The notes beneath the pieces are model-generated. The model did not search any database, was not told the origin of the DNA, and saw only the letters and a list, made by a program, of their open reading frames with translations. This document shows, piece after piece, positions 34,562 through 46,647 of a DNA stretch of 64,000 nt (positions within the stretch are counted from its first letter, which is position 1; each line of letters begins with the position of its first letter). The translations under genes were made by a program, and so were the position numbers. Where the stretch lies: NCBI GenBank assembly GCA_950295325.1, contig OX485806.1:1180001-1244000 (forward strand). The letters are read 5' to 3'. The stretch comes from Polytrichum commune (Eukaryota > Streptophyta > Polytrichopsida > Polytrichales > Polytrichaceae).

Positions 34562-35958
34562 GGGTGGAATATTCTGTCAGGGGCAGCCCCCCGACATTTT
34601 TTCTGCACCCGACCGAAAACTGCTGCCCGCCCGCCCGATTTCGAAAAAACTAGTGTACTTGCATTTTTGAAGGCTACTTGTCCACAAATCCCATATTGAG
34701 TGCACTTCAATTTCAAGGTCTCAAATCCAATACATATGTTCACTTCCATTGAGTAAATAAGCAATTGACTAGATTTCATTTTCAAAGTGAAACCATCAAT
34801 AAAGCATGCAATTAACTTGGAAGTCAAAAACATTACAAAATCCTCATTAATACTAAGGTTATAATTTTTGTCACTTACAATTGAAAGGGACCTTGTCGTT
34901 CTAAAATGAAACTAAAATTTATGATTTTTATTTTTTAATATAATATAGTTAATACCTTCTACTATCACAAAGTTTCCATATGCATTTGAACTAGTTAAGT
35001 AAGATTGAATGCAACTAAGTCTAATATATTCTGATTAATCCTAATTAAACCCAATTAAATCAGAAAATATGCTTACCAAATTAATTAAGCCTAATTAATC
35101 ATAAATTATATTTACTGGAGTTAATTCCATTTAAATCATGACTAATTCCAGTAAGTACATTTTATAATTAATTAGGGTCAATTCATTTGGTACGCATATT
35201 TTCTGATGTAATTGGGCTTGAATACGATTCATTAGGATTAACCAGAAATTATTAGACTTAGTTGCATTCAATCTTACTTGACTAGTTTAAATGCGTATGA
35301 AAACTTTGTGATTGTAGAAGGTATTAAATATATTATATAGTATAGTATAGTATAGTCTATAATATATTAAAATACATTATACTAGAATACATTATATTGT
35401 ATTAAAAATACAATAAATAAATCATGAATTTTAGCTTCATTTTAGAATGACAAGGTCCCTTTCAATTGTAAGTGACAAAAATTATAACCTCAGTATTAAT
35501 GAGGATTTTGTAATGTTTTTGACTTCCAAGTTAATTGCATGCTTTATTGATGGTTTCACTTTGAAAATGAAATCTAGTCAATTGCTTATTTACTCAATGG
35601 AAGTGAACATATGTATTGGATTTGAGACCTTGAAAATGAAGTGCACTCAATATGGGATTTGTGGACAAGTAGCCTTCAAAAATGCAAGTACACTAGTTTT
35701 TTCGAAATCGGGCGGGCGGGCAGCAGTTTTCGGTCGGGTGCAGAAAAAATGTCGGGGGGCTGCCCTTGACAGAATACCCCCCCGAAAAGTTTGTGGGGGG
35801 GTACTTAACGTCCTCCCTATATTTCCCATCCCATAAAGATAGGCTTTCTAAAGGAGGGCTTTCCCATAAAGAAGGATGATGTTTTCAGTGTCATCCGCGA
35901 GGCCTTCATCCCCCGAAGGTACGAGTGTAGGTGCTGGTTCACCCTAGCCCTCTCCACC

Positions 35959-37406
35959 ATCATCCAGTAGTTTAAGGTCATCTCGGACCAGAGCCTTGTT
36001 TACTAGAACTTGTTTCCAAGCAGCCAACGTGGAATGATGAAGGTCATCCAAGTGTCACAAGTGGCCGGAATTCTCTATGTGTGGCTCCTAGCTTAACCTT
36101 AGGGGGTAATCGATGAACAAGTGAAACTATTAATAGATTATTACAATAAATGAGTTAAGTAATTGTGGGAGAAGCAAGTTTTCTATGAGCAAGTCTCCAA
36201 CTCCTTGAGCGTTACTAACCTTATATCTTTACGATTTCGTACTTGCTTTCATTAGCCATCTATCATTCTAGGGGTTTGCACTAGAATATCTCGTATGGAT
36301 CCACATGAGTGGACAAAAGGGGTATTAATTGTGGGGTAGGCTCACAGGTAGATCACTTAGTGCATTTTAAAAACGACGTGCGGCATAATATAGAGAGGAT
36401 TAAAATCATTTGAAATAAAAATTATAAAGGAATTCCAAATAATGAAGGGGCCATTAAATGTATACAATCCCATTATAAGTAAGTTAGATGGACATAAAAC
36501 GTGAGCCATTATTTTTTTATAAAATTAATATAGGGGCTGAAGATAAGGATCCTAGAAGGTATATTTATTATGGTATGTAAATGGCACGGGTAGATCACTC
36601 CATTGTCAAGTTGAACACTACGTGCGACCAAAAAAAATCTTCTTTTGGTAAGTTGCACCACCAAAATGGGTCAAAATTTTATCAATTTTTTTTCATGAGT
36701 AGATATACACAATACCTATGACATAGTTAAAACTGGTAACTAAATTTGATGATTTGTTTTTTTCATAAAACATACCATTTCTAACTAGAATGACACAGAA
36801 TTGAACTAAGCAAATTACTAAAAAAAATAAAGATGACTAAAAATTTCAAAAAAGTATACAAAAGATACTATCAATGGTTATGTATATGTAGAAAAAATAT
36901 CATAAATTTTAAAATTATATATGACATGTAATATAGGGGTAGCAAACTTTGTCCGCACGTGGTGTCAACTTGACAATGAAGTGACCTCCCCGTGGTAAAT
37001 GGGTTTAGGACTCACGGGGATGGATGATAATTGGGATTTCCGTTTGTCCAAAATTACTTAAAAGAAATATAGAGTACAAAAAATTGCAGTGACTTAGACA
37101 ATATAAGTAATGGAAGGGTGCAAACACATGGGGCATTTTTGAAATTTAAGTAATTATAGGGAGGCTTTAATTCAGCCCTTGAAGGTAAATAGCCCCAAAA
37201 CAATTAACCCCCAACCGCACTTGGTGCACAAAAATGCCTTAGAGTGATCTACCCGTGGGTAGGCTTACAAAATATATATGAGCTTAGGGTATTACTTTGG
37301 TCAATTTTGTAAATATACATAGCCCATATTTAGTGTGATAAGAATTGTGAATTTACACAAAAAGGTCATTTCCTTATAACCTAGAAGTAACCCTTTTGCC
37401 TCTTCA
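35959..37406. other. AT-rich intergenic DNA with an imperfect foldback
   Basis: No gene recognised. Two nested pairs of inverted similarity are visible. The outer pair is about 36330-36400 with 37190-37265 (shared AGGTAGATCACT / AGTGATCTACC). The inner pair is about 36585-36640 with 36945-37005 (CATTGTCAAGTTGA / TCAACTTGACAATG). Together they suggest a decayed foldback of about 0.9 kb. Confidence 0.4.
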
Positions 37407-37601
37407 TTGACCACTAAAACTTGGTATTTAGGAAGGGTTCATAAAATGCGTAGAAAAATTGCTAATAGGTGGGTTGAATATAGAGAACCAATTGATTTGT
37501 TGGATCGACCATCTCATATGGAGATTGGATTGTGCTGGTACCAAAAAGATCATGGATCACTATGGACTTATGACTTGACATATCATATCATGGTACATTA
37601 G
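37401..37601 (+). pseudogene. Coding-like fragment of unknown protein
   Basis: A short frame, stop TAG at 37599, reads GRVHKMRRKIANRWVEYREP then IDLLDRP and CWYQKDHGSLWTYDLT. The composition looks like real protein and recalls uncharacterised plant proteins, but I cannot name a family. No start codon or flanking exon was found, so a gene fragment is more likely than a gene. Confidence 0.3.
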
Positions 37602-38405
37602 TAACTATTATTGCACTAGTTGCAGTAACTTTTGTAGTAAGAAAAAAACTTGGATGAATCACATCCTATGCATGAAAGAGTGTTTAATGATTTTATAAAT
37701 GATAAATAAGTACTTTTGAAGTGAAAAATTTCCAACCCTATTTTTTAGACCATGTTTTTCATTGTACATGTGTTAGGCTTTTTCTCTTTCAATTTACTTT
37801 GAGCATGCATACATACGTTAGGCTTCCTTTTTGTTGTTGTGTGTAAAAATAATATATATACACACATATATTTTTTAATTTATATATTTATATATTTAAT
37901 GAAAGAACAACTGTATATAGGGATATTAATTTGGAGCTGATGCACACACATTATATCTGACTTTTAACACTAAGTGCACTCCCCGGGATGTCATTTAAAG
38001 CAGTTAGCTCCATTTTATGTTGCAAGCTACTCAAACATGATGTGGTTTGATCGTACCTTGATTTTAGCTTTCTAAATTATGCATGATGATGATCTTTCTA
38101 TACATGTTGCATTTTTACAACATGTTCTCTGTTAATTGCATCAATTTCTGATTCAAGATCTATCTCTACTTGTTCATTTTTCATCAAGATCCACCCAATC
38201 TCACTAACTCTTTTCTCTCTGTTGCTCTTAAAGTGGGTAAACTACTCTTGGGGCGATCACACCCCCTTACGTTTCATAACCACGTGCGATAATGGGGTAT
38301 TTAATATGGGGATATTATGCACCTCTCAATATTTTTCCCTCCCTATTTGTAGATAAAATACTACTTTGATGTATTTTTTAGCACCCTATATTTATTTGTA
38401 ATGGT
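37602..38405. other. AT-rich spacer; nothing recognised
   Basis: Contains a TA-rich patch near 37850-37900 and no supported gene or repeat. Confidence 0.4.
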
Positions 38406-38877
38406 TTAGAGAGGCAAATTTTTGGCACAATATTTTTTTGGAAATCGTACACAATCATTACTCCGAATTATGTCCATGAAGTGGTACTCACCTCCAAGGC
38501 GTTGTTGTTTACATGCCCAATCTTCAACCTCCTCGTAGAGGGTAGGGATCATGAAAACATTATCCTCAAGGCCATTAAGGGATTCAAGACTGGTTGCCAC
38601 TCTACAACACTTATCTACATCCCAATATTGGAATTCAAACTTTTAAAACCTTCATTTCTTCTAGGCGCACTCTTAGGTCAGCTAAGGATTCTCGATCCTT
38701 CCCATTCATAGTTCCAATGCACTTTGGAGATGCTCCCTCGTTAGTGAGTGTATACACCTTGATCTTTTTCATTTCTATGTTAAACTGTAATCCTAAATTC
38801 AAACCTTCCAAGACCATGTACCCAAAACCCCAAAAATAACTCGTAATCACAAAACCAACAAAGAAGAGACAAACCAT
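38406..38877 (-). pseudogene. Frameshifted coding fragment of unknown protein
   Basis: Two adjacent minus-strand frames read as one protein broken once. The first (38877 to about 38650) contains SLADLRVRLEEMKVLK. The second (about 38640 to 38406) continues with YWDVDKCCRVATSLESLNGL and FMIPTLYEEVEDW. A run of four A on the minus strand near 38644 is the likely site of a one-base insertion. The pattern suggests a domain of about 90 aa of unknown function. Its flank to 39170 is open on the same strand but unconvincing. Confidence 0.35.
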
Positions 38878-39479
38878 GAAAGCTAAACCCTAAACCAAGT
38901 ACACGAATAAAACATCGCAAAGGATGTAGCCACTTTGCATCATCAATCTACATGGAAAAAACCCCAGAAAATGCTCGAAAAAATAGTGAACGTGATGATT
39001 GAGAACCAAGGTTGTGACAAAACCATAACTGATCATAGGAAGCCGTTGAGGGTGACAATAGAGGTTGTCATGTTCTAAGCATCCAACGAGGTCCCACATG
39101 TTCAGCGTTGTTGTTTGATTCAAATTTGGACAGAAACTACACACTTCTTCATCCAAGTAGTCAAACACATAATTTTAATTCTACTGATCCTACTACAACA
39201 CTTTTAGGGGGATCCTATGTCTATGACATTTTTGTAAATTTTTTTTACTGATTACTAAATTTGAGGAGTTATCCCCCACCCTATTTTACATATAATCACA
39301 TGGAGGACATATGTCCAATGCTATGATAGATCTAACGAGCTTATAAAGTTTACCCTAAACGAATTAAATTAACCCTATTTTTAAATAAAAAACTCGCGTG
39401 GTTTTTTAAAATTTCGATAGTCACCTCCCCGAGAAACTACTGTGAAGAATACTATTCTTGTCTTTTAACAATTGCCATC

Positions 39480-39705
39480 TAGTGATCGGGGAGATTTTTG
39501 GACATAATCGGTCGAGATCCCAGTGTTTGCAAGTCCAACCAATTACATGTTGACATCCTCCAGTTTTCTTTTATTAAATTGGGGTATATGCTATAAATTC
39601 CTCTAAAATGATCGGTAATTTTCCCGCAGTCTCGAACTTCAACCGGTTATTTCTCAAACTCAACCGGTTCATTTTTAACTAACTGCCGGTTCTCCCCGAT
39701 CATTG
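39480..39705. mobile_element. hAT-like MITE copy 2, 226 bp
   Basis: Ends TAGTGATCGGGGAGA and (inverted) CAATGATCGGGGAGA. The 8-bp duplication TTGCCATC lies at 39472-39479 and 39706-39713. It has the same length and orientation as the copy at 13952-14177, with scattered substitutions. Confidence 0.88.
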
Positions 39706-39713
39706 TTGCCATC

Positions 39714-41303
39714 CCCTTTTGTACTTCCTGCACAGAATTTTGCAAACTACATATAATAAAACCCAAATTTCCCATTAGTAGATAGATAGATAAATAAAAA
39801 CTCCAATCCCTTTTCAAGGGGCCGGCGTGAATAAAGTGTCCGTTCATAATGCCAATCACCCAATTCCCATTAGTATATACTAGACCCATCCCACAAATCA
39901 AGGCTTGTATCAAAAACTTTTTGTGTCTTTTGAATCCCAGACTCTGGAATTTGCTCATGAATCAATCAATCGTGGAGAATTAACCAGTGGCCAGTACACA
40001 CACTTCCACATGGTGTGGAAAATTAGTTCTTACGACAACTGCATTTCTTTCCATCGCCCTTATCCTTTCTGGCTACCACAACACGACATGACTAGTGGTG
40101 CATCTCTTTTTAATACATTTTAAAACACACATTTTAAAATGCATTTTAAAGTACTCGGCAAATTTTGAGGCATTTTTTAATGTTTGTTATTATGAATTCA
40201 CGACCACAATCAGTCTAGGCCAGTATAAACACATTCTACTTCGCCATTTGTTCCATATTACCATATAGCATTAGTACATTCAAACTCAATGGCAGTGTCG
40301 GAGCTTTGAGTGTTGCCACACAAACTGAAAAATATTGGAATACATAACGCACCACATGGCACACCGGACAAGTCGTGAAATGGTGGTTTGCATTCGCAAT
40401 GTCTTCATTCTTGAATCAATGCTTGGGCGGAGAAGAGCTCAAAGAAGTGATCTTAAAAGAGGAGAATGTTTTTGACAATGATTTGCCATAAAAGACCTCA
40501 CGGATTGATGTCTTCGATGATTTTCAATTAAAAAAACATTTTGTAATGCCGCCTCCAACCTCTAGACGTTATATTTAGTGTTGCCTTGGAATTGCCTTGA
40601 GCTTGCCTTGAAATTGCCTTGAAATTAAAAAATTGTTGGGAATTGGAGGGAATTTGGCAACAAAAAAGCAAGAGTAAGGGCCAAGTTTCATGTGCCGGTC
40701 CCACTTCGTTTTTTAAATGGGTGATGTCACCCATTTTATGGAGGGGTACTTCTATGTGGGGTGCCGGTTTATTTCGATTTCCTACTTTCTAACTAAATTT
40801 GGTGAGTGATAAGACATGACACTTTATGAAGGTCACCGGCAATGGAGGTCATCATCATTTAACTTTTCATTATTGATTTGCACATCAATTTCCATACAAC
40901 TATTGAATGAATTCCAAATTATGTGTTGTTGATATGCGTAGCTTGGTACTACTGTCATCTATGGAAATATGTAAATATTTATATATATTTAAATTTTTTA
41001 GTTGAAATTGTCATTGTACATTGTTTATACGTGATTTTTTATAAATTTTTTTATTAAACCCGACACGTAACATGGGCCATCATCAGTACATATTGACTAG
41101 AATTAAGATCATGGTAGTTTAGAATGAATTTAAAGTAAAAGCACATAGTTCATTATTTTTGCAAAAATAACATGCATTTACATGGTTTAGGGTGAGCCTC
41201 GTAGAAGAATTGAATTATTACAGAGGAGAGATTCCTCATGTGATTGTCAATATGTGATTTAGCTTATTGACGCAATCCATGAATAATCTGATTACTTTGG
41301 CCA
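39714..41303. other. Intergenic DNA; no gene recognised
   Basis: Only short open frames. Visible structure includes about four units of a TTGCCTTGA-type repeat at 40570-40628 and a small palindrome AAATGGGTGATGTCACCCATTT near 40715-40737. Confidence 0.4.
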
Positions 41304-41311
41304 GGATTGGG

Positions 41312-41652
41312 CTGGGGGGGGGGGCAGTGTGTTAAAAAGTTAAGGATATAGGTGCGAACAACCACTATTTTATAGGGGGTATTACTTTCAATTCTCTTCT
41401 TTTTTTCACATGCTATCATTATGTAAATTTCTACTTTGGGTTAATAGAAAAATGGCTTGCATTACTTATAATTCCAAATTACCTATTATTCCATACCCTA
41501 TAGTACTTTAAAGATGTCCAATGTCATTTCTGATACCTTATATTACTTTTAAGTTCATTTATAATTTTTTGTCCCCATGTTTTTAAAATACCCTATCATT
41601 TGTTCGCATGTATATTGCTACTCCAACCAATGACTACCCCCCCCCCCCCGAG
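41312..41652. mobile_element. Poly-G-ended MITE, copy A
   Basis: Begins CTGGGGG... and ends ...CCCCCGAG. Flanks are GGATTGGG (41304-41311) and AGATTGGG (41653-41660), an 8-bp duplication with one mismatch. The body is AT-rich and non-coding. It matches copies at 42199-42545 (inverted) and 46293-46639 (direct). Confidence 0.8.
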
Positions 41653-42087
41653 AGATTGGGTAAAAGGCTATAGCAGGACAACCTAAATTAAAATCAAAAT
41701 TAATCTAAGAATGTCAACAATTTTGATTAATGTTGACTACATTGTAAATTTCAAGTTACACTAATTTTGAAAAATTTAAATGCAAGAGTATGAACTATAC
41801 CCAAGTGCCCCCGGTTTTGGTAAGTAAATTGCCTACTCACTACCGGATTGTTGTTCGGGCACGTGTTCGGGTAATTAGAGTGAGGCGAGTGGTTATCAAC
41901 ATTGCATGTACGGATACATAAATGTTTTTTAAGTTTATACCCCTAACTGATAGTCTAATTGTCAATGTAACCACTACATAAAGTGCAATAATCATGTGTT
42001 TGTTTTAATAAAACTTAACTATGACACCTGAATGATACCAAAATAGTCTTTTAAATATTTCATGAGTGTTTCCTTTGGTTTGTTTGC

Positions 42088-42089
<2 letters not shown>

Positions 42090-42119
<30 letters not shown>
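42090..42119. repeat. (AT)n microsatellite
   Basis: An uninterrupted AT run. Confidence 0.95.
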
Positions 42120-42125
<6 letters not shown>

Positions 42126-42198
42126 CTAGATTCTAAAAACATCATAAAATACACGTTCCCTAAGAGTACTCCTCAAAAGAAAGAACTTGAAGAACAAA

Positions 42199-42545
42199 CT
42201 CCGGGGGGGGGGAAGGTAGTCATTGGTTGGAGTAGCAATATACATGCGAACAAATGATAGGGTATTTTAAAAACATGGGGACAAAAATTTATAAATGAAC
42301 TTAAAAGTAATATAGGGTATCAAAAATGACACTGGACATCTTTAAAGTACTATAGGGTATGGAATAATAGGTAATTTGGAATTATAAGTAATGCAAGCCA
42401 TTTTTCTATTAACCCAAAGTAGAAAATTACATAATGATAGCATGTGAAAAAAAGAAGAGAATTGAAAGTAATACCCCCTTATAAAATAGTGGTTGTTCGC
42501 ACCTATATCCTTAACTTTTTAACACACTGCCCCCCCCCCCCCGAG
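42199..42545. mobile_element. Poly-G-ended MITE, copy B, inverted
   Basis: Begins CTCCGGGGGG and ends CCCCCCGAG, with perfect 8-bp duplications AGAACAAA at 42191-42198 and 42546-42553. It lies inverted relative to copy A, about 0.55 kb away, so the two form a large inverted pair. Confidence 0.85.
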
Positions 42546-42553
42546 AGAACAAA

Positions 42554-45500
42554 GTGGTCTTTAGTATCTAAGAGTGTACCTTAGGTGACCGGACGATCCG
42601 GTCACCAGAGCTTTCTAACCGGCACATGCCCTTCTTGTGACCGTTAGGACCGCCGGTCCTTTGGCACCCGTTCTTGCACAACACAAAATGTGGGACACCC
42701 ATCCATGGGGGGTGCCGGTCCTTGGGTGAGAGGGATGGGCACATGGCACCACCCTCTTTTCACCGGCCCACCCATTTACTTTGAAAAAAACGAACCGGGA
42801 CCGGCACATGGAACTCGGCCCTAACAAAGGGGCGGGGACATTGGATAGAAAGAAAGTCAACCAATATGGTAGACTTAGCTGCACTAAATACGATATTTCA
42901 ATGTCATATGTTATTTTATGTTGATATGGTAACTTTTTGGATGACACTTCTTATGAATAAGTGAACAAATACTATCGTGGATGGGGGATGAGTTCATCCA
43001 ATGGCCAAAACCCTACGTTCTCTTGTCAAAAAAGTTGTGATGATTTATTGTACATGGATGATTGGGATTTGGATAAAAAAATCACTTGGTAAGTGCTAGT
43101 AATTGCAATAATGTAGGAGTGAAATTGCAAAGGGTGAGAGGATAGGGTGTATATCACAATAAATTGAAAATAGTGCATGGATGCCAGATTGCACGAGCTT
43201 TATCAATTGAATCTATAACAAATGGGCACCAGGTACTATATTACAGTACTTCAAATTGCGTTATTATTAGCCTTCAAAATCCCAAATACCTTTTCTACAC
43301 ACATCATGGTTGAAGACTGAATAAATTTCAAATATGCCTCCTTCTCGGATAATGCAAATTTTCCACCCTTAAATGAATAATACATTCAAGGCCTCATCGG
43401 ATATGCAATCTTATAAGTTTATATGCTTGAAACTTACCTTCTATGCATCCAAGTCCAATTTTTGTATTCTAAAATATAGTCCGGTGCAAGCATGGTAAAG
43501 TGGACCAAAAAAGTGCTCCAGTATACTAAAACCATAATCTTTTCGGTCAAAGGCCTAAAAGTAATAACAAAGAATTGTTTAAATTGGATTTCTTTTCATG
43601 ATGACCTTTGTTATTATGTTGAATACTCAAATGTAGAAAATCAAGTTAAGATCTTCAATACTTATTATTAAAAGTGATGCTCGAAAGAAAATGATTGAGT
43701 TTGGTTTTGGATGTAGATTTCATGACCTTAACTGTTTTGAAGTTGGAATTTTCTTTCATATTCCTTGAACTCATTATCTTCTTGAGGGCATCATCACAAA
43801 ACTTTGTGGAAAACCATCAATTTCATGTAATTTTATCATACTTTAAACAAATTTTAGATAGTCATTTGTTCAATATCATCTACTTGCACACCACTTGTAC
43901 CATCTTCTAAAACATGTAGACTTTTCCTAAAATATATTCTGCCATCATAATTTGCTCGGCTTTGTAGAGCAGTATGTTTTTAAAACGTCTATGATTTTTC
44001 TCTTTACAAAACTCAAAATTAGTGTATATTTTTTAATCACTTTCACTTAACACTAGGCAGGGATCAGGAGTTGTCCACTTTACCGTGCTTGCACCCTAAG
44101 ACCATTGTATGTACGATGGTAATTTACTGAAATTTGAAACAACAACACAAATAATAGCCATGTCATATTATTTCAATATGGTTGTAGTAAGATTGAAGGG
44201 TGAATCTAAATAATAACTTAGAGCACTAACCAAAGCTATGGCCTTGTCCATTATCATAATTATGGATCGATTAGCCACTTGAAATGTTGCATAATAGTCT
44301 AAAATCAAATGCAATCAATTAGGTCTAGAAACTAAGGAGTTCATGGATTTCTTAGAGTTGGAGTTCCATGGTTTTATCCTGACCTCTGACAAAGATAAAG
44401 ATGGGAGACGAAAAGACCAACTATCAAAACCACTAACTACAAGAGAAAGGGGCGAGGCCAAAAAGACAAAAGAGTTTGTGGTTTGGTTGGAATAAGTATT
44501 AAATACTCATCTTTGTTTCAGTGTAACCTCACTCTCATATGCCAAAGTGGTAACCCAAAATTAATAAAAGCATGCTTATTTTATATCCAAGTCAATAGTC
44601 TGAAGATAAGATAGGAGGGACAAGCATTTGAATGATTAATGATTAAGAGAAGGAAAGTATAATTTGCACATCAAATTTAAAATGATAAATTAATGAATTG
44701 TGACTTGAACTACTAACCTGCATATGTGGTTTGGTCTATGATTGTAATGGATGGACATTTTGGTTACTTTGGCCAAGACCAAGTAAGAAATCATTGTCCG
44801 ACATTATACTAAAACAATGATTAATAAAAGAAAATTGACATTCCTACAAGGATGACTGCACTGTAATTTCAAGTTATACTAAAAGGATTATTTAATTCAA
44901 GACTATTGACTATATCAAAGTGCCCTTGGCTTTAGTAAGAAAAATTCGAATGAGATACTTATGCAAGACTATTACCAATGGTTGTGCCTAAGCTTATGCA
45001 TTGCACTTGGTCCCCATGAAATGAACTCACTGCCAAACTATTGCCTAGATAAATAATGTGAGTTGAGTGACTGTCACAATTGTATGTATTGCGACTGAGT
45101 GATTTTATAAATTTCATGACAAAATGGATAAATGATACTCATAACACCTAGAATAACTTCAAATTATACTCTTGTAATTGTCCTAATAAAACTTATTTGT
45201 GACACCTAGATGTTATACAAATCACCTTTTAAGTCTTCCGTGATCAGTTCCCTGGTTTTTGTCGTATCCAAAACCCTAACTACACATACCATACTTGATT
45301 TTGGTAAACCTATCCTTGGACGACATAGGATTATCATTCAACTCACTAACCAAGGGATTATCATTCAACTTAATAATGGATGAAATATCATTTGGACCTC
45401 TTGTAGATTACCCACTTCATTATAACTAATTATGAGCCCAAAGGTAGCAATACAACTAGGATTAAATGAATAATACGCCTAGTATATCTACAAAGCTATA

Positions 45501-46284
45501 TTAAAAAATATCCATATCTTATGGATATTTTGTAACCCCTTGGCATAATTAATATTTCTTTTGTGCACTCAAGTGGGTCCATACGAGCCATATTCAGTGC
45601 ACCCACTGTGGAGTGTGATAGCAAATAATATACAGTACAGATGATTCATTGTTGTGATAAGCAATCTAAAAAAATTTCAACCCAACCATGATTTGGATAA
45701 CTCTCTATGATCAAGATCACCCAACAATACATGTAATTGTTGCTATAGCTTCAACATAAAATTTTGCAAGAATTAAATGTACACTATACAATGAAGGATG
45801 TTGAAACATAATACCATGTCACTCTCTGTTGGTGGTGATATTTGGTGCGGTCACAAAGGAAGGCTTCCACAATCTTTCAAAATGGTTGAGATTTTGGTTT
45901 TCTATCATAGACAATAATTTAGTCACATTCTCTTGGTAGGTTCTTAGGGAGGGAAACTAATATGTGTTGTGGTATACATATCCATAAAGAGAGTATTTAT
46001 TTGGGGGTATTAAAGGCATAATCTTGATTTAACTCCACTCAATTATTATACACAACATCAATTTTTTTTGTCAATCGTTGATCCTATCATTACTTAGACG
46101 GTGTAGGAGACATAAATTTTTAGCCCGCTCTAGTTATTGTAGAGTTTAGTTTTTACATAATAACTCTTGTTGTTTCAGAACATATGTGCTTGTATCCAAC
46201 AACCCAACATAACATACACAAAGTACATATACTACAAGTCTACAATCTAGTGGCTAAGGCTCCAATTAAATATTCAGCTTATTA
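42554..46284. other. Intergenic DNA; no gene recognised
   Basis: A GC-richer block with repeated CCGGTCC/GGACCGG motifs at about 42590-42830 looks like a decayed repeat. The block at 42880-43095 is the second copy of the repeat at 5015-5210. The rest is AT-rich with short open frames only. Confidence 0.4.
42880..43095. repeat. Dispersed repeat, copy 2
   Basis: Direct-orientation relative of 5015-5210, sharing GATGACACTTCTTATGAATA and later landmarks. Confidence 0.6.
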
Positions 46285-46292
46285 AGTACACA

Positions 46293-46639
46293 CTCGGGGG
46301 GGGGGGGGCAATGTGTTAAAAAGTTAAGGATATAGGTGCAAACAACCACTATTTTATAGGGGGGTATTATTTTCAATTTTTTTTTCACATGCTATCATTA
46401 TGTAAATTTCTACTTTGGGTTAATAGAAAAATGGCTTGCATTACTTATAATTCCAAATTACTTATTATTCCATACCCTATAATACTTTAAAGATGTCCAA
46501 TGCCATTTTTGATACCCTATATTACTCTTAAGTCCATTTATAATTTTTAGCCCCCATGTTTTTAAAATACCCTATCATTTGTTCGCACGTATATTGCTAC
46601 TCCAACCAATGACTTACCCCCCCCCCCCCCCCCCCCGAG
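46293..46639. mobile_element. Poly-G-ended MITE, copy C
   Basis: Begins CTCGGGGG and ends CCCCCGAG, with perfect 8-bp duplications AGTACACA at 46285-46292 and 46640-46647. The poly-C end is 18 or so bases long. The body aligns with copy A in direct orientation. Confidence 0.88.
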
Positions 46640-46647
46640 AGTACACA

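Larger units (their letters stand above)
13912..35949. mobile_element. MULE-type foldback element FB2, interrupted by later insertions
   Basis: It is flanked by a 9-bp duplication CTCTCCACC (13903-13911 and 35950-35958). Termini begin GGCTAGGGTGAACCAGCACC and pair as inverted repeats. Once the hAT-like MITE and the gypsy insert (with their duplications) are removed, about 1.55 kb remain: 13912-13951, 14178-14315 and 34562-35949. The arms pair almost to the centre (near 35140), so the whole element is nearly one palindrome. It shares arm sequence with FB1 (CCCATATTGAGTGCACTTCA region) but is clearly diverged from it. Confidence 0.85.

Noticed and set aside
40715-40737. Palindrome AAATGGGTGATGTCACCCATTT as an operator or terminator
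   Set aside because: Short palindromes are expected by chance, and nothing nearby is a gene it could regulate.
41312-42545. Copies A and B as the two ends of one 1.2-kb foldback element
   Set aside because: Each copy has its own 8-bp target duplication with a different sequence, so they are separate insertions.
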